The notes beneath the pieces were generated by a model, which saw nothing but the letters and a program-made list of their open reading frames with translations, did not search any database and was not told where the DNA came from. The position numbers were made by a program, and so were the translations under genes. From Verrucomicrobiales bacterium (GTDB lineage: Bacteria; Verrucomicrobiota; Verrucomicrobiia; Limisphaerales; J093), in contig JACKPV010000022.1 of the NCBI GenBank assembly GCA_024233305.1, positions 310,001-374,000 of the forward strand: a stretch of 64,000 nt of DNA, in the 5' to 3' direction. Below, piece by piece: positions 1 through 9,190 of this stretch (position 1 is its first letter; the number at the start of each line of letters is the position of its first letter).

Positions 1-2
1 CG

Positions 3-572
3 GTGGACCTCGAGCACACGGCAACCCGGTCCACCCCGCTGCACGCCGCCATCGCCATGGACCAGCCCGGGACCGCCGCCCTGCTGCTGGCCCGGGGCGC
101 CAATCCCAACGCTTACGACGCCCGTGGTTGCACACCGCTCCACCTCGCCGCCGTCCGGGACTGCCTGCCGACGCTCCGGCTCCTCCTGGGAGCCGGTGTC
201 CGCGTGAACGCCCCCACGCACCCCGGGCAGGCCCGCGAGCGATCCCGGAGCACGGCTCACATCACTGGCCATACCGCCCTGCATCTCGCGACCTGGTATC
301 GACGTACGAACTCGATGCGGCTTCTGCTTGAAGCCGGCGCCGATCCCAACGCCAAAGGGTCCACTGGTCTGACCCCGCTGGGCACGATCGGCGCCTCGCA
401 GCGGTATGCGAATCTCGGATCCGACGTCTACGCGGGCGAACCGCTGCGCCGAACGCTCTCCACGGGCGGTGTCCTACTCCCGCACGCGGGTGACTCGTAC
501 ATCGAGCAGCGTTCGCGAACCCCCGCCGCGTTTGAGATCCTGCGCGAGGCAGGTGGACACGAGCCGGACTGA
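3..572 (+). CDS. Ankyrin-repeat protein, 5' end outside window
   Basis: The reading frame is open from the left edge, so the true start may lie upstream; the GTG at position 3 is only the first possible start in view. The 189 visible residues hold at least three ankyrin units with the usual TPLHxAA...LLLxxGAxPN pattern, near residues 10-42, 43-75 and 90-122. The last unit is followed by a looser tail. Ankyrin repeats mediate protein-protein binding; no enzymatic domain is visible and the partner is unknown. It converges on the SGNH hydrolase gene, with about 30 bases between the two stop codons. Confidence 0.8.
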   Translation: MDLEHTATRSTPLHAAIAMDQPGTAALLLARGANPNAYDARGCTPLHLAAVRDCLPTLRLLLGAGVRVNAPTHPGQARERSRSTAHITGHTALHLATWYRRTNSMRLLLEAGADPNAKGSTGLTPLGTIGASQRYANLGSDVYAGEPLRRTLSTGGVLLPHAGDSYIEQRSRTPAAFEILREAGGHEPD

Positions 573-601
573 TGCAGAATCCGCCGTCGGCTGGGCGCGC
601 G

Positions 602-2494
602 CTACGGCGAAGCCGCGCCGACGAGTTGCCAACCTGCCGCGGTCACTTCCAGAGCGGTGCTCCCGCGGTAACGGTCGTAGACTCGCTCCATTTCAGGAAT
701 GCTGTCGAAGTAGCCGACCACGTAAGCGGCCCCGAACGACTCCCCCTCGCGGACCGGGCGTTCGCCCACTTCATGGATCAGGCAGACGTAGCCCCGTTGA
801 TGGCACCACGCCTCGGAGGTGGCCGCCGGATCAAGCGTCATCCCGGCCAGCCAGGGACCCTCCTTTCCGGCAAGCGGATCGCGAATTCGGTAGGCACGAA
901 TCATCCGTTCCGGAACGCCGTCGCGATCCCGGCGGTAATTGAACCGCTCGTCCGGCGCGAAATCCTCAACAAACGCCGACGAGGGGATCCTGCCCGCGTA
1001 GCTCAGATAAACTTCGCTGAAGGTATCGCCATGACGGTGTTTGATGTGCCCGGGCATGTCCTGCCGGAAGAACAACGCCTCTCCCGCGTTCCGGCTGAGG
1101 ATCCAATCCGAGGACACGAAGTAACGCCGGCCGGAAGGGAACACGAGGGTCTGGCTCCATTCGGAACCCGTGTTCTTCCCTGGCGCGGCGAGCCGGTAGG
1201 TCCAGTTCTGTTCGATGGCCACGAAGTCGGCTCCCTCGATGATCCGCGGCTCCAGGCGGCGGGCCTGGGTGCAGATTTGCGGCCCTTCGATGCTCCGCTT
1301 CGCCCGCCGTCCGTGATACAGGTTGTGGTAGTCGTAAGGCAGATCGCCGGGCAACCGATCCCGGTAGGCCGCATCGCTGCCGGGTTCCATGATCCAATCC
1401 TGGATATCCAATCCGAACCCCAGATCGCGCGCGCCGGTCTGCCGGTCATGGAAACTCCCTCCCTCGACGCCGCTGACGTAACCGGTCTTGCGCACCGCCG
1501 CCTCGATGGCCTCGCCGCGCAGCACGATCCGCTCGTCGGTTTCCTCGATCTGAAAACCGTGCGTCTTGAAAAACGCCATCAGGATGCGGGCCAGGATCTG
1601 TTCCCCGAACTCGTTCGCATGGACGACGTCGCGGTAGAACCGATGCGGATGCAATCCGCTGGAAACGATGTACTCCGCCCAGGGAGTCGTGAGGTCCAGG
1701 AACCCGCAGCGTTCCGCGTCCGCCAATCGGCGCAGGGCGACCCCGTAGGCACCGGCGCCCGAGTGAGGCGCCTTCGCCAGCGCTTCCGGATCGCGGGGAT
1801 CTGCCGTACCAAAGGCGCCGGTTGCGAGGAGGATCTCGACGTCCGGCAGTCCGGCCCGCAGTTGCTGAATCACCTCGCGGATATCTTCGAGGCTCCGCTG
1901 ACTGATGCCGCCGATGAACACCAGATCAGGCCGCCGCGGAACGACGTTCTTCGCGATGCGTTCCGCCTCCCGGTAGTGCTGGCAGCCCCCGCCGCCCCGC
2001 ACGTAGACGGTCGCGCGGATACGCGCCTCGGGATGGGCGTCCTGCAGCAGGCCCACCCAACCGGAGCGCATGGTGTCATTTACGATGCTGTCGCCGAGGG
2101 CCAGCAGATGGAGATCGCCGCCCTCAATCAACACCCGCCGGGTCCGCGGGAGATGTGTCCAGTCGGGCCTCGGCGGCACGAACCGGCCGGCGGGCATTTC
2201 CGACTGAATCCGCCGGATTTGCGCGACCGAACGACACGGCGAGGCGAAGAGGTAATAGTCCGGCTCAGCGGGCTCGTGGGCGATGGGCACATCCGGCGGG
2301 AAGCGGGCCGGAAGCGCGCCGCGTTCGGGAAACTCAACGGGCGAATCAGCGAGCATGTCGCCGGGGATGAACCGGGTGTTCACCGGGTTGCGATCCGCGG
2401 GCGCGGCCTCCTGGGCGACCATGAGGATCGCCAGCACGGGGGCAAGGAGGATCCCGCCGCGAGCGATGGAGTGGCATCGAGGACACAGGCTCAT
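602..2494 (-). CDS. Secreted SGNH/GDSL-type hydrolase with long C-terminal region
   Basis: About 630 residues. I chose the ATG at 2494 because it puts a hydrophobic signal-peptide-like segment (residues 12-28) at the N-terminus; an in-frame start at 2557 would add 21 residues before it. The serine motif GDS is at residues 134-136 (LALGDSIVND), followed by a FIGG segment. A DVVH sequence further on fits the catalytic Asp-x-x-His block of SGNH esterases. Roughly 280 residues after the hydrolase core match nothing I recognise. The likely role is deacylation of a carbohydrate or lipid ester outside the cytoplasm; the substrate is unknown. The gene lies downstream of the DUF1573 operon on the same strand but is separated by a repeat remnant, so it may have its own promoter. 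Confidence 0.7.
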   Translation of the reverse strand: MSLCPRCHSIARGGILLAPVLAILMVAQEAAPADRNPVNTRFIPGDMLADSPVEFPERGALPARFPPDVPIAHEPAEPDYYLFASPCRSVAQIRRIQSEMPAGRFVPPRPDWTHLPRTRRVLIEGGDLHLLALGDSIVNDTMRSGWVGLLQDAHPEARIRATVYVRGGGGCQHYREAERIAKNVVPRRPDLVFIGGISQRSLEDIREVIQQLRAGLPDVEILLATGAFGTADPRDPEALAKAPHSGAGAYGVALRRLADAERCGFLDLTTPWAEYIVSSGLHPHRFYRDVVHANEFGEQILARILMAFFKTHGFQIEETDERIVLRGEAIEAAVRKTGYVSGVEGGSFHDRQTGARDLGFGLDIQDWIMEPGSDAAYRDRLPGDLPYDYHNLYHGRRAKRSIEGPQICTQARRLEPRIIEGADFVAIEQNWTYRLAAPGKNTGSEWSQTLVFPSGRRYFVSSDWILSRNAGEALFFRQDMPGHIKHRHGDTFSEVYLSYAGRIPSSAFVEDFAPDERFNYRRDRDGVPERMIRAYRIRDPLAGKEGPWLAGMTLDPAATSEAWCHQRGYVCLIHEVGERPVREGESFGAAYVVGYFDSIPEMERVYDRYRGSTALEVTAAGWQLVGAASP

Positions 2495-2619
2495 GAGCGG
2501 ATCTTTGCAGAACTTCGCCTGAAGGTGAATCTCCATCCCGGCACCGGTGCGGCGCAACCGCCGGGTGGCTGGCGCTGAGATCCCGAGGCGGAATGCCTTC
2601 GCGCAACTGTCGATTGCCC

Positions 2620-2665
2620 GGGGGAGGATGCGCCGACCGGACGTCGGCGGCTACGACTCACTCCC
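2620..2665. repeat. Decayed fragment of the 200-bp palindromic element family
   Basis: From the GCGCCGACC at about 2629 the sequence matches one end of the 200-bp elements at 27953 and 32498, including GTCGGCGGCTACGACTCACT. The terminal repeat is missing. The fragment overlaps the end of the DoxX-like gene and provides its last codons and its TAG stop. Confidence 0.6.
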
Positions 2666-3184
2666 TGCTGCCGATTCCGGAGTCGGCGATCCCGCCGCTG
2701 GCGGACAGAGGAGCAGTCGCTGCCGGGGCCACAGCAGCGGAAGGGCGGCGAGCGCCATCAAGAGTGAATTCTCGACCAACTTGTTGCAGACGCCGATCTC
2801 CCCGGTGCCGCAGCCGCAGTCGAACTTGATCAGACACAGGGGCGCGCCTTCCCGGGCGGCGAGGTCCGATCCTCGTTGCCAGACGGCGAAGGTGAAGGCG
2901 ACGAGCATCATCAGGGTGAGCAATCCCGTGCCGCGGATGGCCACGCCGAGGATGAGCAACAGGCCGCAGAGGATCTCGAGCCACGGCAGCACCCCTGCCA
3001 CGAGGTTCAACCAGGGCGGCTGGACGACCAGATCATAGGCGTGGACCTGCTTCAAGAACGCCACCGGATCGAGCACCTTGACGGCGCCAAGGTAGATGAA
3101 CGCCGCGCCAAGGAACCAGCGCCCCAACACAAGGCCCCAGCCCAGGGCGCCGCTTCGCGGCCGGGTGTCAGCAGGTCTATCCAT
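2651..3184 (-). CDS. DoxX/MauE-like four-helix membrane protein with Cys cluster
   Basis: 177 residues. The frame is open further upstream, but the ATG at 3184 is the sensible start: it overlaps the stop of the rhodanese gene by 8 bases and everything before it is shadow sequence. Four hydrophobic segments (about 15-38, 60-82, 85-103, 140-157) resemble DoxX/MauE quinone-related or disulfide-related membrane proteins. Four cysteines lie at 117, 123, 125 and 133, the last three in FDCGCGTGEIGVC. This suggests redox or metal/sulfur chemistry at the membrane, coupled to the preceding rhodanese and DUF1573 proteins. The last codons and stop fall in a repeat remnant, so the C-terminus may be a recent replacement. 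Confidence 0.78.
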   Translation of the reverse strand: MDRPADTRPRSGALGWGLVLGRWFLGAAFIYLGAVKVLDPVAFLKQVHAYDLVVQPPWLNLVAGVLPWLEILCGLLLILGVAIRGTGLLTLMMLVAFTFAVWQRGSDLAAREGAPLCLIKFDCGCGTGEIGVCNKLVENSLLMALAALPLLWPRQRLLLCPPAAGSPTPESAAGSES

Positions 3185-3812
3185 GCCCCGGGTTGGCCGG
3201 TTGGCCACTGAGCCGTTGCCCGCCTTCGAGCGGCAGCCCTTCGGCACGCCAGCGGGTGATGCCGTCCCGATAGATCCGCAGGCACTCCGCAGCGACCCCG
3301 AGCTGCCGCAGGGAGGCCGCCGCGAGTTCGCTGTCCTCGCAAGTGCCGCCGTTGCAGTAGACCACCACATCCTCGGCCAGCTGACAGGCCGGGAGGACTT
3401 CCGGCAGATACTCCTCGGGACGGTAGTGATAGAAGAGGTAGGCCCCGGGGATGTGGCCCTCGCGATAATGATCGGGGTCGCGGGCGTCCACGAAAACCAC
3501 CAGCTCCGCCTCGCGTCGCGGGTCCTCGAAGAGCGCCACGGCCTGTTCGTGCGACAGGAAGGCCACCCCTCCCTGCACGGCACCTTCGGCCCCGCCCGCG
3601 GGTTCGCCGTTAGCGGGGGTCTGCGCTTCAGCATCGTCCTGCGGCTCGATGGACGCCGCCGGAACGGAGGGAGGCGGAGGCACGAGGGACGGAAAATAGT
3701 CGCGGGTGAGACTGAGTCCCCGGGGGGAAAGCCGGTTCGCGGCGAGACCCAACGCGAGTCCGGCCACCCCCACGACCACCAGCTCGCCCAGAATGCGGGA
3801 AACGGTCCTCAT
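3177..3812 (-). CDS. Membrane-anchored rhodanese-like sulfurtransferase
   Basis: 211 residues. An N-terminal hydrophobic anchor (residues 8-26) is followed by a Pro/Ala-rich linker (about 42-80) and one rhodanese domain (about 83-198) carrying VFVDARDPDHYREGHIPGA. The active-site loop is VVYCNGGTCED, with the putative nucleophile Cys153 and a second Cys158 in the loop. A sulfur-carrying persulfide on an exported domain would suit the neighbouring Cys-rich DoxX-like and DUF1573 proteins. Its stop overlaps the DoxX start by 8 bases and it begins 23 bases after the DUF1573 gene, so the three are almost surely one operon. Confidence 0.85.
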   Translation of the reverse strand: MRTVSRILGELVVVGVAGLALGLAANRLSPRGLSLTRDYFPSLVPPPPSVPAASIEPQDDAEAQTPANGEPAGGAEGAVQGGVAFLSHEQAVALFEDPRREAELVVFVDARDPDHYREGHIPGAYLFYHYRPEEYLPEVLPACQLAEDVVVYCNGGTCEDSELAAASLRQLGVAAECLRIYRDGITRWRAEGLPLEGGQRLSGQPANPGHG

Positions 3813-3835
3813 GCTCCGCGGACTCCCGGCCGGCG

Positions 3836-5062
3836 TCAGCGGGACTTCGGCGGCAACGGGGCCGGCGGCAACGGCGGCTGCTCCGGGCCGGGAACGAGCG
3901 ACGGGACCGGCGATCCGAAGTCCGGTGGTGCCGCAGTCGCGGCCTTCGTCGCTGCGGGGCGGGGAACCGGAACCACCGTCGGCGTGCGCGCGGTCACCGT
4001 GGGCCGGGTTGCCTGCCGGGGTTGCACGATGGGCAGGGTGAACACCGGGTAATCCGGATGGCTGGTGCCAACCTTGACGGCGGCCTGCTGGCCGGCCTCG
4101 AGTTCGAAGCCCGCCGGGAACACAAGCTCCACGCGGAACATCCTCCCCTTCAGCGTTTCGGTGACCTGTGCTTCAACGTTCTTCGCGCCCACCAGTTCGG
4201 GAGCGGCGACCGTGACCGGATCGGACTCATTGCTGCGGATCGTGACGTAGCGCTTGACCGGACCCGGAAGCGGACCTGCGGGGAGAATCAGATGGCTCGG
4301 GGTGGCCACAATCGGATCCTGCATGTAGGCGTAGACCTTGACCTCGATCTCTGGAGTTTCCTTCAGAGTGGTCTTGATCTTCAACGAACCCTGGTTCGAG
4401 GACGCCGGCAGCTTGCCCTCGACCGAGGCGATCAGGTCGTATTCCTTCCCCGGGGTGATGGTTCGCACCTCGGTATGGAACAGGTCGGAAGTGCTCTCGA
4501 CGCCGAGGATTTCCATCGGTTGCTCGGTGTTGTTGGCGATGCGCGTCGTGCGGGTGACCGCTTCCGCTCGTCCGGCCACGAGCGAGAAATAGAGGTAGGG
4601 GGGATTGACGCTCACCGGAACCCAGACCTCGCCGTCGAGGTTGAGGGTGATAACCGGCGTGTTCACCGCCGAACTCACCACGGTCACCGTCTTGTGGATG
4701 GCGCCCTTGAAATTGGTGGTTGCCAGCTGAATGGGAATCGCGCCGGTCTGCCCCGGCGCCACCAGCTTCGACCACTCACCGGCCGTCGTGCAACCGCACG
4801 AGGGTTGGACCGAGCGAATCTCCAAAGGCTGGTTGCCGGTGTTCTTGAACTCGAAGTTCTGGCGGATCGTCTGCCCCGCCGACACGCGTCCGAAGTTGCA
4901 CTTGGTGTCAAGGAACTCGATCCGGGGCCCGTCCCCCGCCACGGCAGCGGTCGCGTTGCGCGCCGCGGCCCCGGGAGCCGACTGGGCGGCCAGGGGCCAC
5001 ATCGCCAGCCCAACAGTCGCCAACACCGCCAAGCGCCGGCGGAAGGTTTGATTTCTACTCAT
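3836..5062 (-). CDS. DUF1573 exported protein
   Basis: 408 residues from the ATG at 5062, which is preceded by a GAAGGA Shine-Dalgarno-like sequence; a longer start at 5104 is possible but less likely. There is a signal peptide at residues 8-28 and a DUF1573 domain from about residue 48, including the family hallmark SCGCT (Cys89, Cys91). A second immunoglobulin-like half follows, and the C-terminal tail is rich in Pro and Ala. DUF1573 domains occur on exported proteins of PVC bacteria and Bacteroidetes; their molecular role is not established. It is the first gene of the DUF1573-rhodanese-DoxX operon, and all three products carry conserved-looking Cys motifs. Confidence 0.85.
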   Translation of the reverse strand: MSRNQTFRRRLAVLATVGLAMWPLAAQSAPGAAARNATAAVAGDGPRIEFLDTKCNFGRVSAGQTIRQNFEFKNTGNQPLEIRSVQPSCGCTTAGEWSKLVAPGQTGAIPIQLATTNFKGAIHKTVTVVSSAVNTPVITLNLDGEVWVPVSVNPPYLYFSLVAGRAEAVTRTTRIANNTEQPMEILGVESTSDLFHTEVRTITPGKEYDLIASVEGKLPASSNQGSLKIKTTLKETPEIEVKVYAYMQDPIVATPSHLILPAGPLPGPVKRYVTIRSNESDPVTVAAPELVGAKNVEAQVTETLKGRMFRVELVFPAGFELEAGQQAAVKVGTSHPDYPVFTLPIVQPRQATRPTVTARTPTVVPVPRPAATKAATAAPPDFGSPVPSLVPGPEQPPLPPAPLPPKSR

Positions 5063-5309
5063 GGAATCCGGTCCTTCGTCTCTCGCTGCCAATCCGCAAG
5101 TCATGTTCGCTTAGAATGCCCCGTAGCTTACTCGCTGCCCGGGACGCCGCAAACCGAAATCCGCCCCCCCCGCGCGGCCCCCGAACCGGAAGTCCCTTTC
5201 GCGGCGACTTGACCGTCCAAACCGAGCGGGCGAAGGGCGTGATACGCGAGGCGACCTCCCGGCTGGCCGAGACCCGCCGGGAGGCCGTTGCTTGCCCGAA
5301 CCGGGCCCG

Positions 5310-8300
5310 CTACTTGCTGCGGGACCGCGCGAAGATCGCCGGGAACTCGGTCACCGGGATCGTCATCGGACTCTGGCTGTCGTCCGCATAATCCTCGTAG
5401 CCGCCGTTGACCGTCTCCGACACCTGCAGCACGCCGGTCCATGAGACGGTCACGTTCTGCCCGTCAAAGGCCAGGTTGACCGACGGACGGCTGATGAAGC
5501 CGGACCCGGGCCGGAAGGCGAGGATCGAGGCCGGATTGCCGGTTTCATTGAGGAGATGGAGTTCCTTGTCGCTCACGGAGAACAGCTCGAGCATCATCCC
5601 GGCTTCCTCGCGGTGGTTGGTCTGGAACCACAGCCAGCGAACCGGATAATAGCCGGTCCGGGGCGCCACGATATCGAAGAACTGGCTCCGCGCATAGTAG
5701 CTCGGCACCTTCTCCGAATCCGTGTTGTCCACGAGGCTCAACACCGGTCCGGCCGGGTCGAAACCGCTGGTGACCTTGTGCCCACCCTCCGTATAGAGGC
5801 CGAGCTGATGGTAGCCCTGCTCCAGTTCCAGATAGGCCTCGATGGCAACGACCACGCCTTCGGCGGGAAAGCCGCTGCTCCCGGCGTAGGCCGAAATCAA
5901 CGGGATCTCATCGTCGTCCGGGAAGTTCAGACTGGCATCCGTGCCGGGCGCGAGTTCGAACCAGTTGATCACGCCCGGGACGTTGACGGGTTCGACCACC
6001 CATTCGGTGAAGTTGTTCCCCACCTCATTGTAGTAGGGAAACCCGCCTTGATTCGGGATCTCGCCCGCGAACTGCTCCTCCGCCAGGGCCGCCTTGTTCT
6101 CGTGAACCGCGCCGGCGAACGTCTGCTCGCTGCTGAGCTGCGTCGGGTAAACCACAAACCCCGGCAAACCCTGCGTCAGCCCGTCGTACATGCCGTCCGT
6201 CGGCAGCACCGTATAGGGCTTCACCACCACCAGGAAGTCCTGCGATTGGGTCACGCCGGCAACCTGCACGCTCACGTTCACCGTGTGGCTGCTGCCGGGT
6301 TCCAGCAGGGCCGGGTGACGGCCGGTGATGGTCGTCACGCCCTGGTCCTTGCCGGCGGTCACACTCACCGGCGTGCCATCCACCCGGGCCGTGGCGCTCT
6401 GGGGATCGATCTGTTGGTCACCGTCATCCCAGATCCGGAGGCTGAACCCGACCGGGTTGCCGTCGAACAAGGTCTCCAAATCGATGCCCCCGGCGTTGCC
6501 TTCCACCAGGGTCATCACCACGGACTCCATCCAGTCGGTCGCCCAGCCGTCGGACGAACCCTCCTGGAAAGCGGAGATGGCAATGGTCTGCCCGACCACC
6601 AAACCAATGTCTGTCAGCCGCACCCGCGCCTCGACCGAGCTGCCGTCGGCGGCGAACTCGAAATCCTCGACGAGGTTCGTGTCCTCGTCGGCGGGATCGT
6701 AAACGTTGACGCCGTCGGGGCTACCGTTGCGCCAACCGATCTGCACCGCCCGCTCGTAGCCGATCGGGTTCGCGATCCCGGTGGATTCGCCCTCGTATTC
6801 CGCGTTGCTCCGCCCGGTGGCCGGGTTGTTGTCGATGTCCAGCAGCCAGTGGTAGTAATACCGGTTGTTCATCCCGGGCGGCGTCTCCTCCACCGACGGC
6901 AGCGCAATCCCCTCCATGCTCATGCGCAGATAGAGGTAGCCGTTCTCGACGGTGGCCTCGATCCGGCGGATGTCCCCGCTGGAATCGAGCATGTCCTGCG
7001 GATCGTCGACGCCTTCCACAAGCCCGGCAGCGGCGGCCTCGGTCCAGTCCGCGAATTCCCCGTCGATCTTCATCCGACCGGTGGCGGGCGGCTCGAGCGT
7101 GAGCGCGGCCGACTCCATCCAATCGGTCGCCCACCCGTCGGACGACCCTTCCTGGAAGGCTGAGATGGCGATGGTCTGGCCGACCGCGAGTCCGAGGTCC
7201 GCCAGCGGAATCACCGCGGTCAGGGTGTTGCCCCCGTTTTGGTAGGAGTAGTCCTCGCTGATGTTGTTATCCTCGTCGGCGGGGTCGTAGACGATGATGC
7301 CGTCGGGCTTGCCGTCGCGCCAGCCAACCTGGATGGCTCGCTCGTAACCCACGGGGTTCTGCACGCCGGTGGATTCGCCTTCGTATTCGGCGTTGCTGCG
7401 GCCGGTCGCCGGGTTGTTGTCGATGTCCAGCAGCCAGTGGTAGTAATACCGGTTGTTCATCCCCTCAGGGGTCTGCTCGCTCGCGGGCGCCGCCACGGCC
7501 TGCACGCTCATCGACAGGAACAGGCTCTCGCCCAGCACGCAGGCGGAAATGGCGCGGATATCGCCGCTGCTGTCCGCCATGTCCGAGCCGTCCGTCACAC
7601 GGGCAAATCCCGGCGCCGGACCTTCGAGAGTCAGCGTCGCGGATTCCATCCAGTCGGTGGCCCACCCGTCGGAGGAACCTTCCTGGAAGGCCGAGAAGGC
7701 GATGGTCTGGCCCGGCGTCAGGCCGATATCCGCCAGCGGAATCACGGCCGTAATCGTGTTGCCGCTGCCCTGATACTCGTAATCCTCGAGGACGTTGTTG
7801 TCCTCGTCCGCCGGATCGTAAACGATGATGCCGTCGGGCTTGCCGTCGCGCCAACCCACCTGGATGGCCCGTTCGTAGCCCACCGGATTCTGCACGCCGG
7901 TGGATTCCCCTTCATACTCGGCATTGCTGCGTCCGGTGGCCGGGTTGTTGTCGATGTCGAGCAGCCAGTGATAGTAATACCGGTTGTTCATGCCCTCGGG
8001 CGTCTGCTCGGTCGCCGGCATGGCGACCCCCTCCACGGTCATCGCCAAGTAGAGATTGTCGCCCATGACGGACGCCGAGATGGCCCTTAGATCTCCGCTG
8101 CTGTCCGCCATGTCGGATCCGTCGGTGATTCGCGCGTAGGCCGGGTTCGGACCTTCCAGGGCCAGCGTGTCGGACTCCATCCAGTCGGTCGCCCAGCCGT
8201 CGGAGGGCCCTTCCTGAAACGCCGAGATGGCAACCGTCTGCCCGACCGCGAGTCCGAGGTCCGCGAGAGGAATCACCGCCGTCAGGGTGTTGCCTTTCGC

Positions 8301-8783
8301 CTGGTACTCGTAGCCCTCGAGGAGGTTGTTGTCTTCGTCGGCCGGATCGTAAACGATGATGCCGTCGGGTTTGCCGTCGCGCCAGCCGATCTGGATGGCC
8401 CGCTCGTAGCCCACCGGGTTCTGCACTCCGGTCGGGTCTCCTTCATACTCGGAGTTGCTCCGACCGGTGGCCGGGTTGTTGTCGATATCGAGCAGCCAAT
8501 GGTAGTAATATCGGTTGCTCATCCCCTCGGGCGTCTGCTCGGTGGCCGGCGCCGCGACGCCGTGCACACTCATCGAAAGGTGCAGGTTCTCGCCCAGCAC
8601 GTAGGCCGAGATGGACCGGATGTCGCCGCTGCTGTCGGCCATGTCCGCGGGATCGGTGACCCGGGCCCAGTCGGCAAGCGCCGCCCCCGGCAGGGCCGCC
8701 GCAGCGACCAGCAATGCGCCCGCCAGGCCCGGTCGGCCGGACCGGCCCACCGCCCGAAGTCTTGGGAGAAAGGATTTTTTCAT
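5310..8783 (-). CDS. Giant secreted protein with four tandem DOMON/CBM9-like repeats
   Basis: 1157 residues from the ATG at 8783, chosen because a Lys-rich N-region and hydrophobic core ending in GAALA follow directly; upstream in-frame sequence looks non-coding. Four units of about 180 residues carry DSSGDIR, YYYHWLLDIDNNPATGRSN, VYDPADED and SDGWATDWMES blocks. The acidic DIDNNPATGR looks like a calcium-binding loop of a DOMON/CBM9-like sandwich. The units are also very similar at DNA level. After the repeats come an Ig-like segment and a domain reminiscent of PA14-type folds, then a C-terminal module ending FARSRSK. The likely role is glycan or surface binding outside the cell; no catalytic site was recognised. 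Confidence 0.75.
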   Translation of the reverse strand: MKKSFLPRLRAVGRSGRPGLAGALLVAAAALPGAALADWARVTDPADMADSSGDIRSISAYVLGENLHLSMSVHGVAAPATEQTPEGMSNRYYYHWLLDIDNNPATGRSNSEYEGDPTGVQNPVGYERAIQIGWRDGKPDGIIVYDPADEDNNLLEGYEYQAKGNTLTAVIPLADLGLAVGQTVAISAFQEGPSDGWATDWMESDTLALEGPNPAYARITDGSDMADSSGDLRAISASVMGDNLYLAMTVEGVAMPATEQTPEGMNNRYYYHWLLDIDNNPATGRSNAEYEGESTGVQNPVGYERAIQVGWRDGKPDGIIVYDPADEDNNVLEDYEYQGSGNTITAVIPLADIGLTPGQTIAFSAFQEGSSDGWATDWMESATLTLEGPAPGFARVTDGSDMADSSGDIRAISACVLGESLFLSMSVQAVAAPASEQTPEGMNNRYYYHWLLDIDNNPATGRSNAEYEGESTGVQNPVGYERAIQVGWRDGKPDGIIVYDPADEDNNISEDYSYQNGGNTLTAVIPLADLGLAVGQTIAISAFQEGSSDGWATDWMESAALTLEPPATGRMKIDGEFADWTEAAAAGLVEGVDDPQDMLDSSGDIRRIEATVENGYLYLRMSMEGIALPSVEETPPGMNNRYYYHWLLDIDNNPATGRSNAEYEGESTGIANPIGYERAVQIGWRNGSPDGVNVYDPADEDTNLVEDFEFAADGSSVEARVRLTDIGLVVGQTIAISAFQEGSSDGWATDWMESVVMTLVEGNAGGIDLETLFDGNPVGFSLRIWDDGDQQIDPQSATARVDGTPVSVTAGKDQGVTTITGRHPALLEPGSSHTVNVSVQVAGVTQSQDFLVVVKPYTVLPTDGMYDGLTQGLPGFVVYPTQLSSEQTFAGAVHENKAALAEEQFAGEIPNQGGFPYYNEVGNNFTEWVVEPVNVPGVINWFELAPGTDASLNFPDDDEIPLISAYAGSSGFPAEGVVVAIEAYLELEQGYHQLGLYTEGGHKVTSGFDPAGPVLSLVDNTDSEKVPSYYARSQFFDIVAPRTGYYPVRWLWFQTNHREEAGMMLELFSVSDKELHLLNETGNPASILAFRPGSGFISRPSVNLAFDGQNVTVSWTGVLQVSETVNGGYEDYADDSQSPMTIPVTEFPAIFARSRSK
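6480..8690 (-). repeat. Four in-gene tandem repeats of about 540-600 bp
   Basis: Within the giant secreted protein gene, the block that encodes the DIDNNPATGR motif recurs at about 8475, 7940, 7400 and 6820, a period of roughly 540 bp for the first three units and about 580-600 bp before the fourth. Long runs are nearly identical between units, for example around the VGYERAIQ and GWRDGKPDGI codons. The arrangement fits recent duplication or ongoing gene conversion. Confidence 0.85.
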
Positions 8784-9190
8784 CACACAGTTCGTTGCTG
8801 TCTCATCAGTTGCACCACGCAGACTCCGCCGGCCCCGGAACCGCGCCCCCCGGCAAGAGTCGTAATCGAATTGGTCCGCGCAGCTTATAGGTCCCCGCGG
8901 CGGAATGCAAACCTCCCTTGTGCCGGCCCGGCCCGCATTCCGGCCGCGCGTCGCCGGCGCCGGGCGGCGGCGGACAACCCGGCGGCCATCCTGAAACGCG
9001 CAAAAAGCCGCCCGGCCCTTGCATCCCCCCCGGGCCGCATGCAGCATTCTCGCGATGCTTTCGCGGACCACCGGAGACGGGAGGCGGCGGAGGTGGCAGC
9101 CAGGCGCTCGTGATGGAACCGCGTCGGTCGGCGCGGAAGTCCCTCAGGGGCGCCGGCCGGCAGACAAACTGAATCGGGACAGACAAGTTG
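8784..9190. other. Divergent intergenic region
   Basis: About 400 bases between two divergently transcribed genes for secreted proteins. It must hold both promoters, but no convincing -35/-10 pair stands out in this GC-rich stretch. The short open frames here have no recognisable protein signal. Confidence 0.4.

Noticed and set aside
572..2578. Long open frame opposite the SGNH hydrolase gene
   Set aside because: Composition and lack of any motif fit an antisense shadow of a GC-rich gene; the hydrolase on the other strand has signal peptide and GDS motif.
4022..5212. Long plus-strand frame opposite the DUF1573 gene
   Set aside because: Shadow frame; no domain, and the opposite strand has clear DUF1573 features.
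5556..8090. Long plus-strand frames opposite the four-repeat protein
   Set aside because: They repeat only because the coding strand repeats; no signal peptide or domain.
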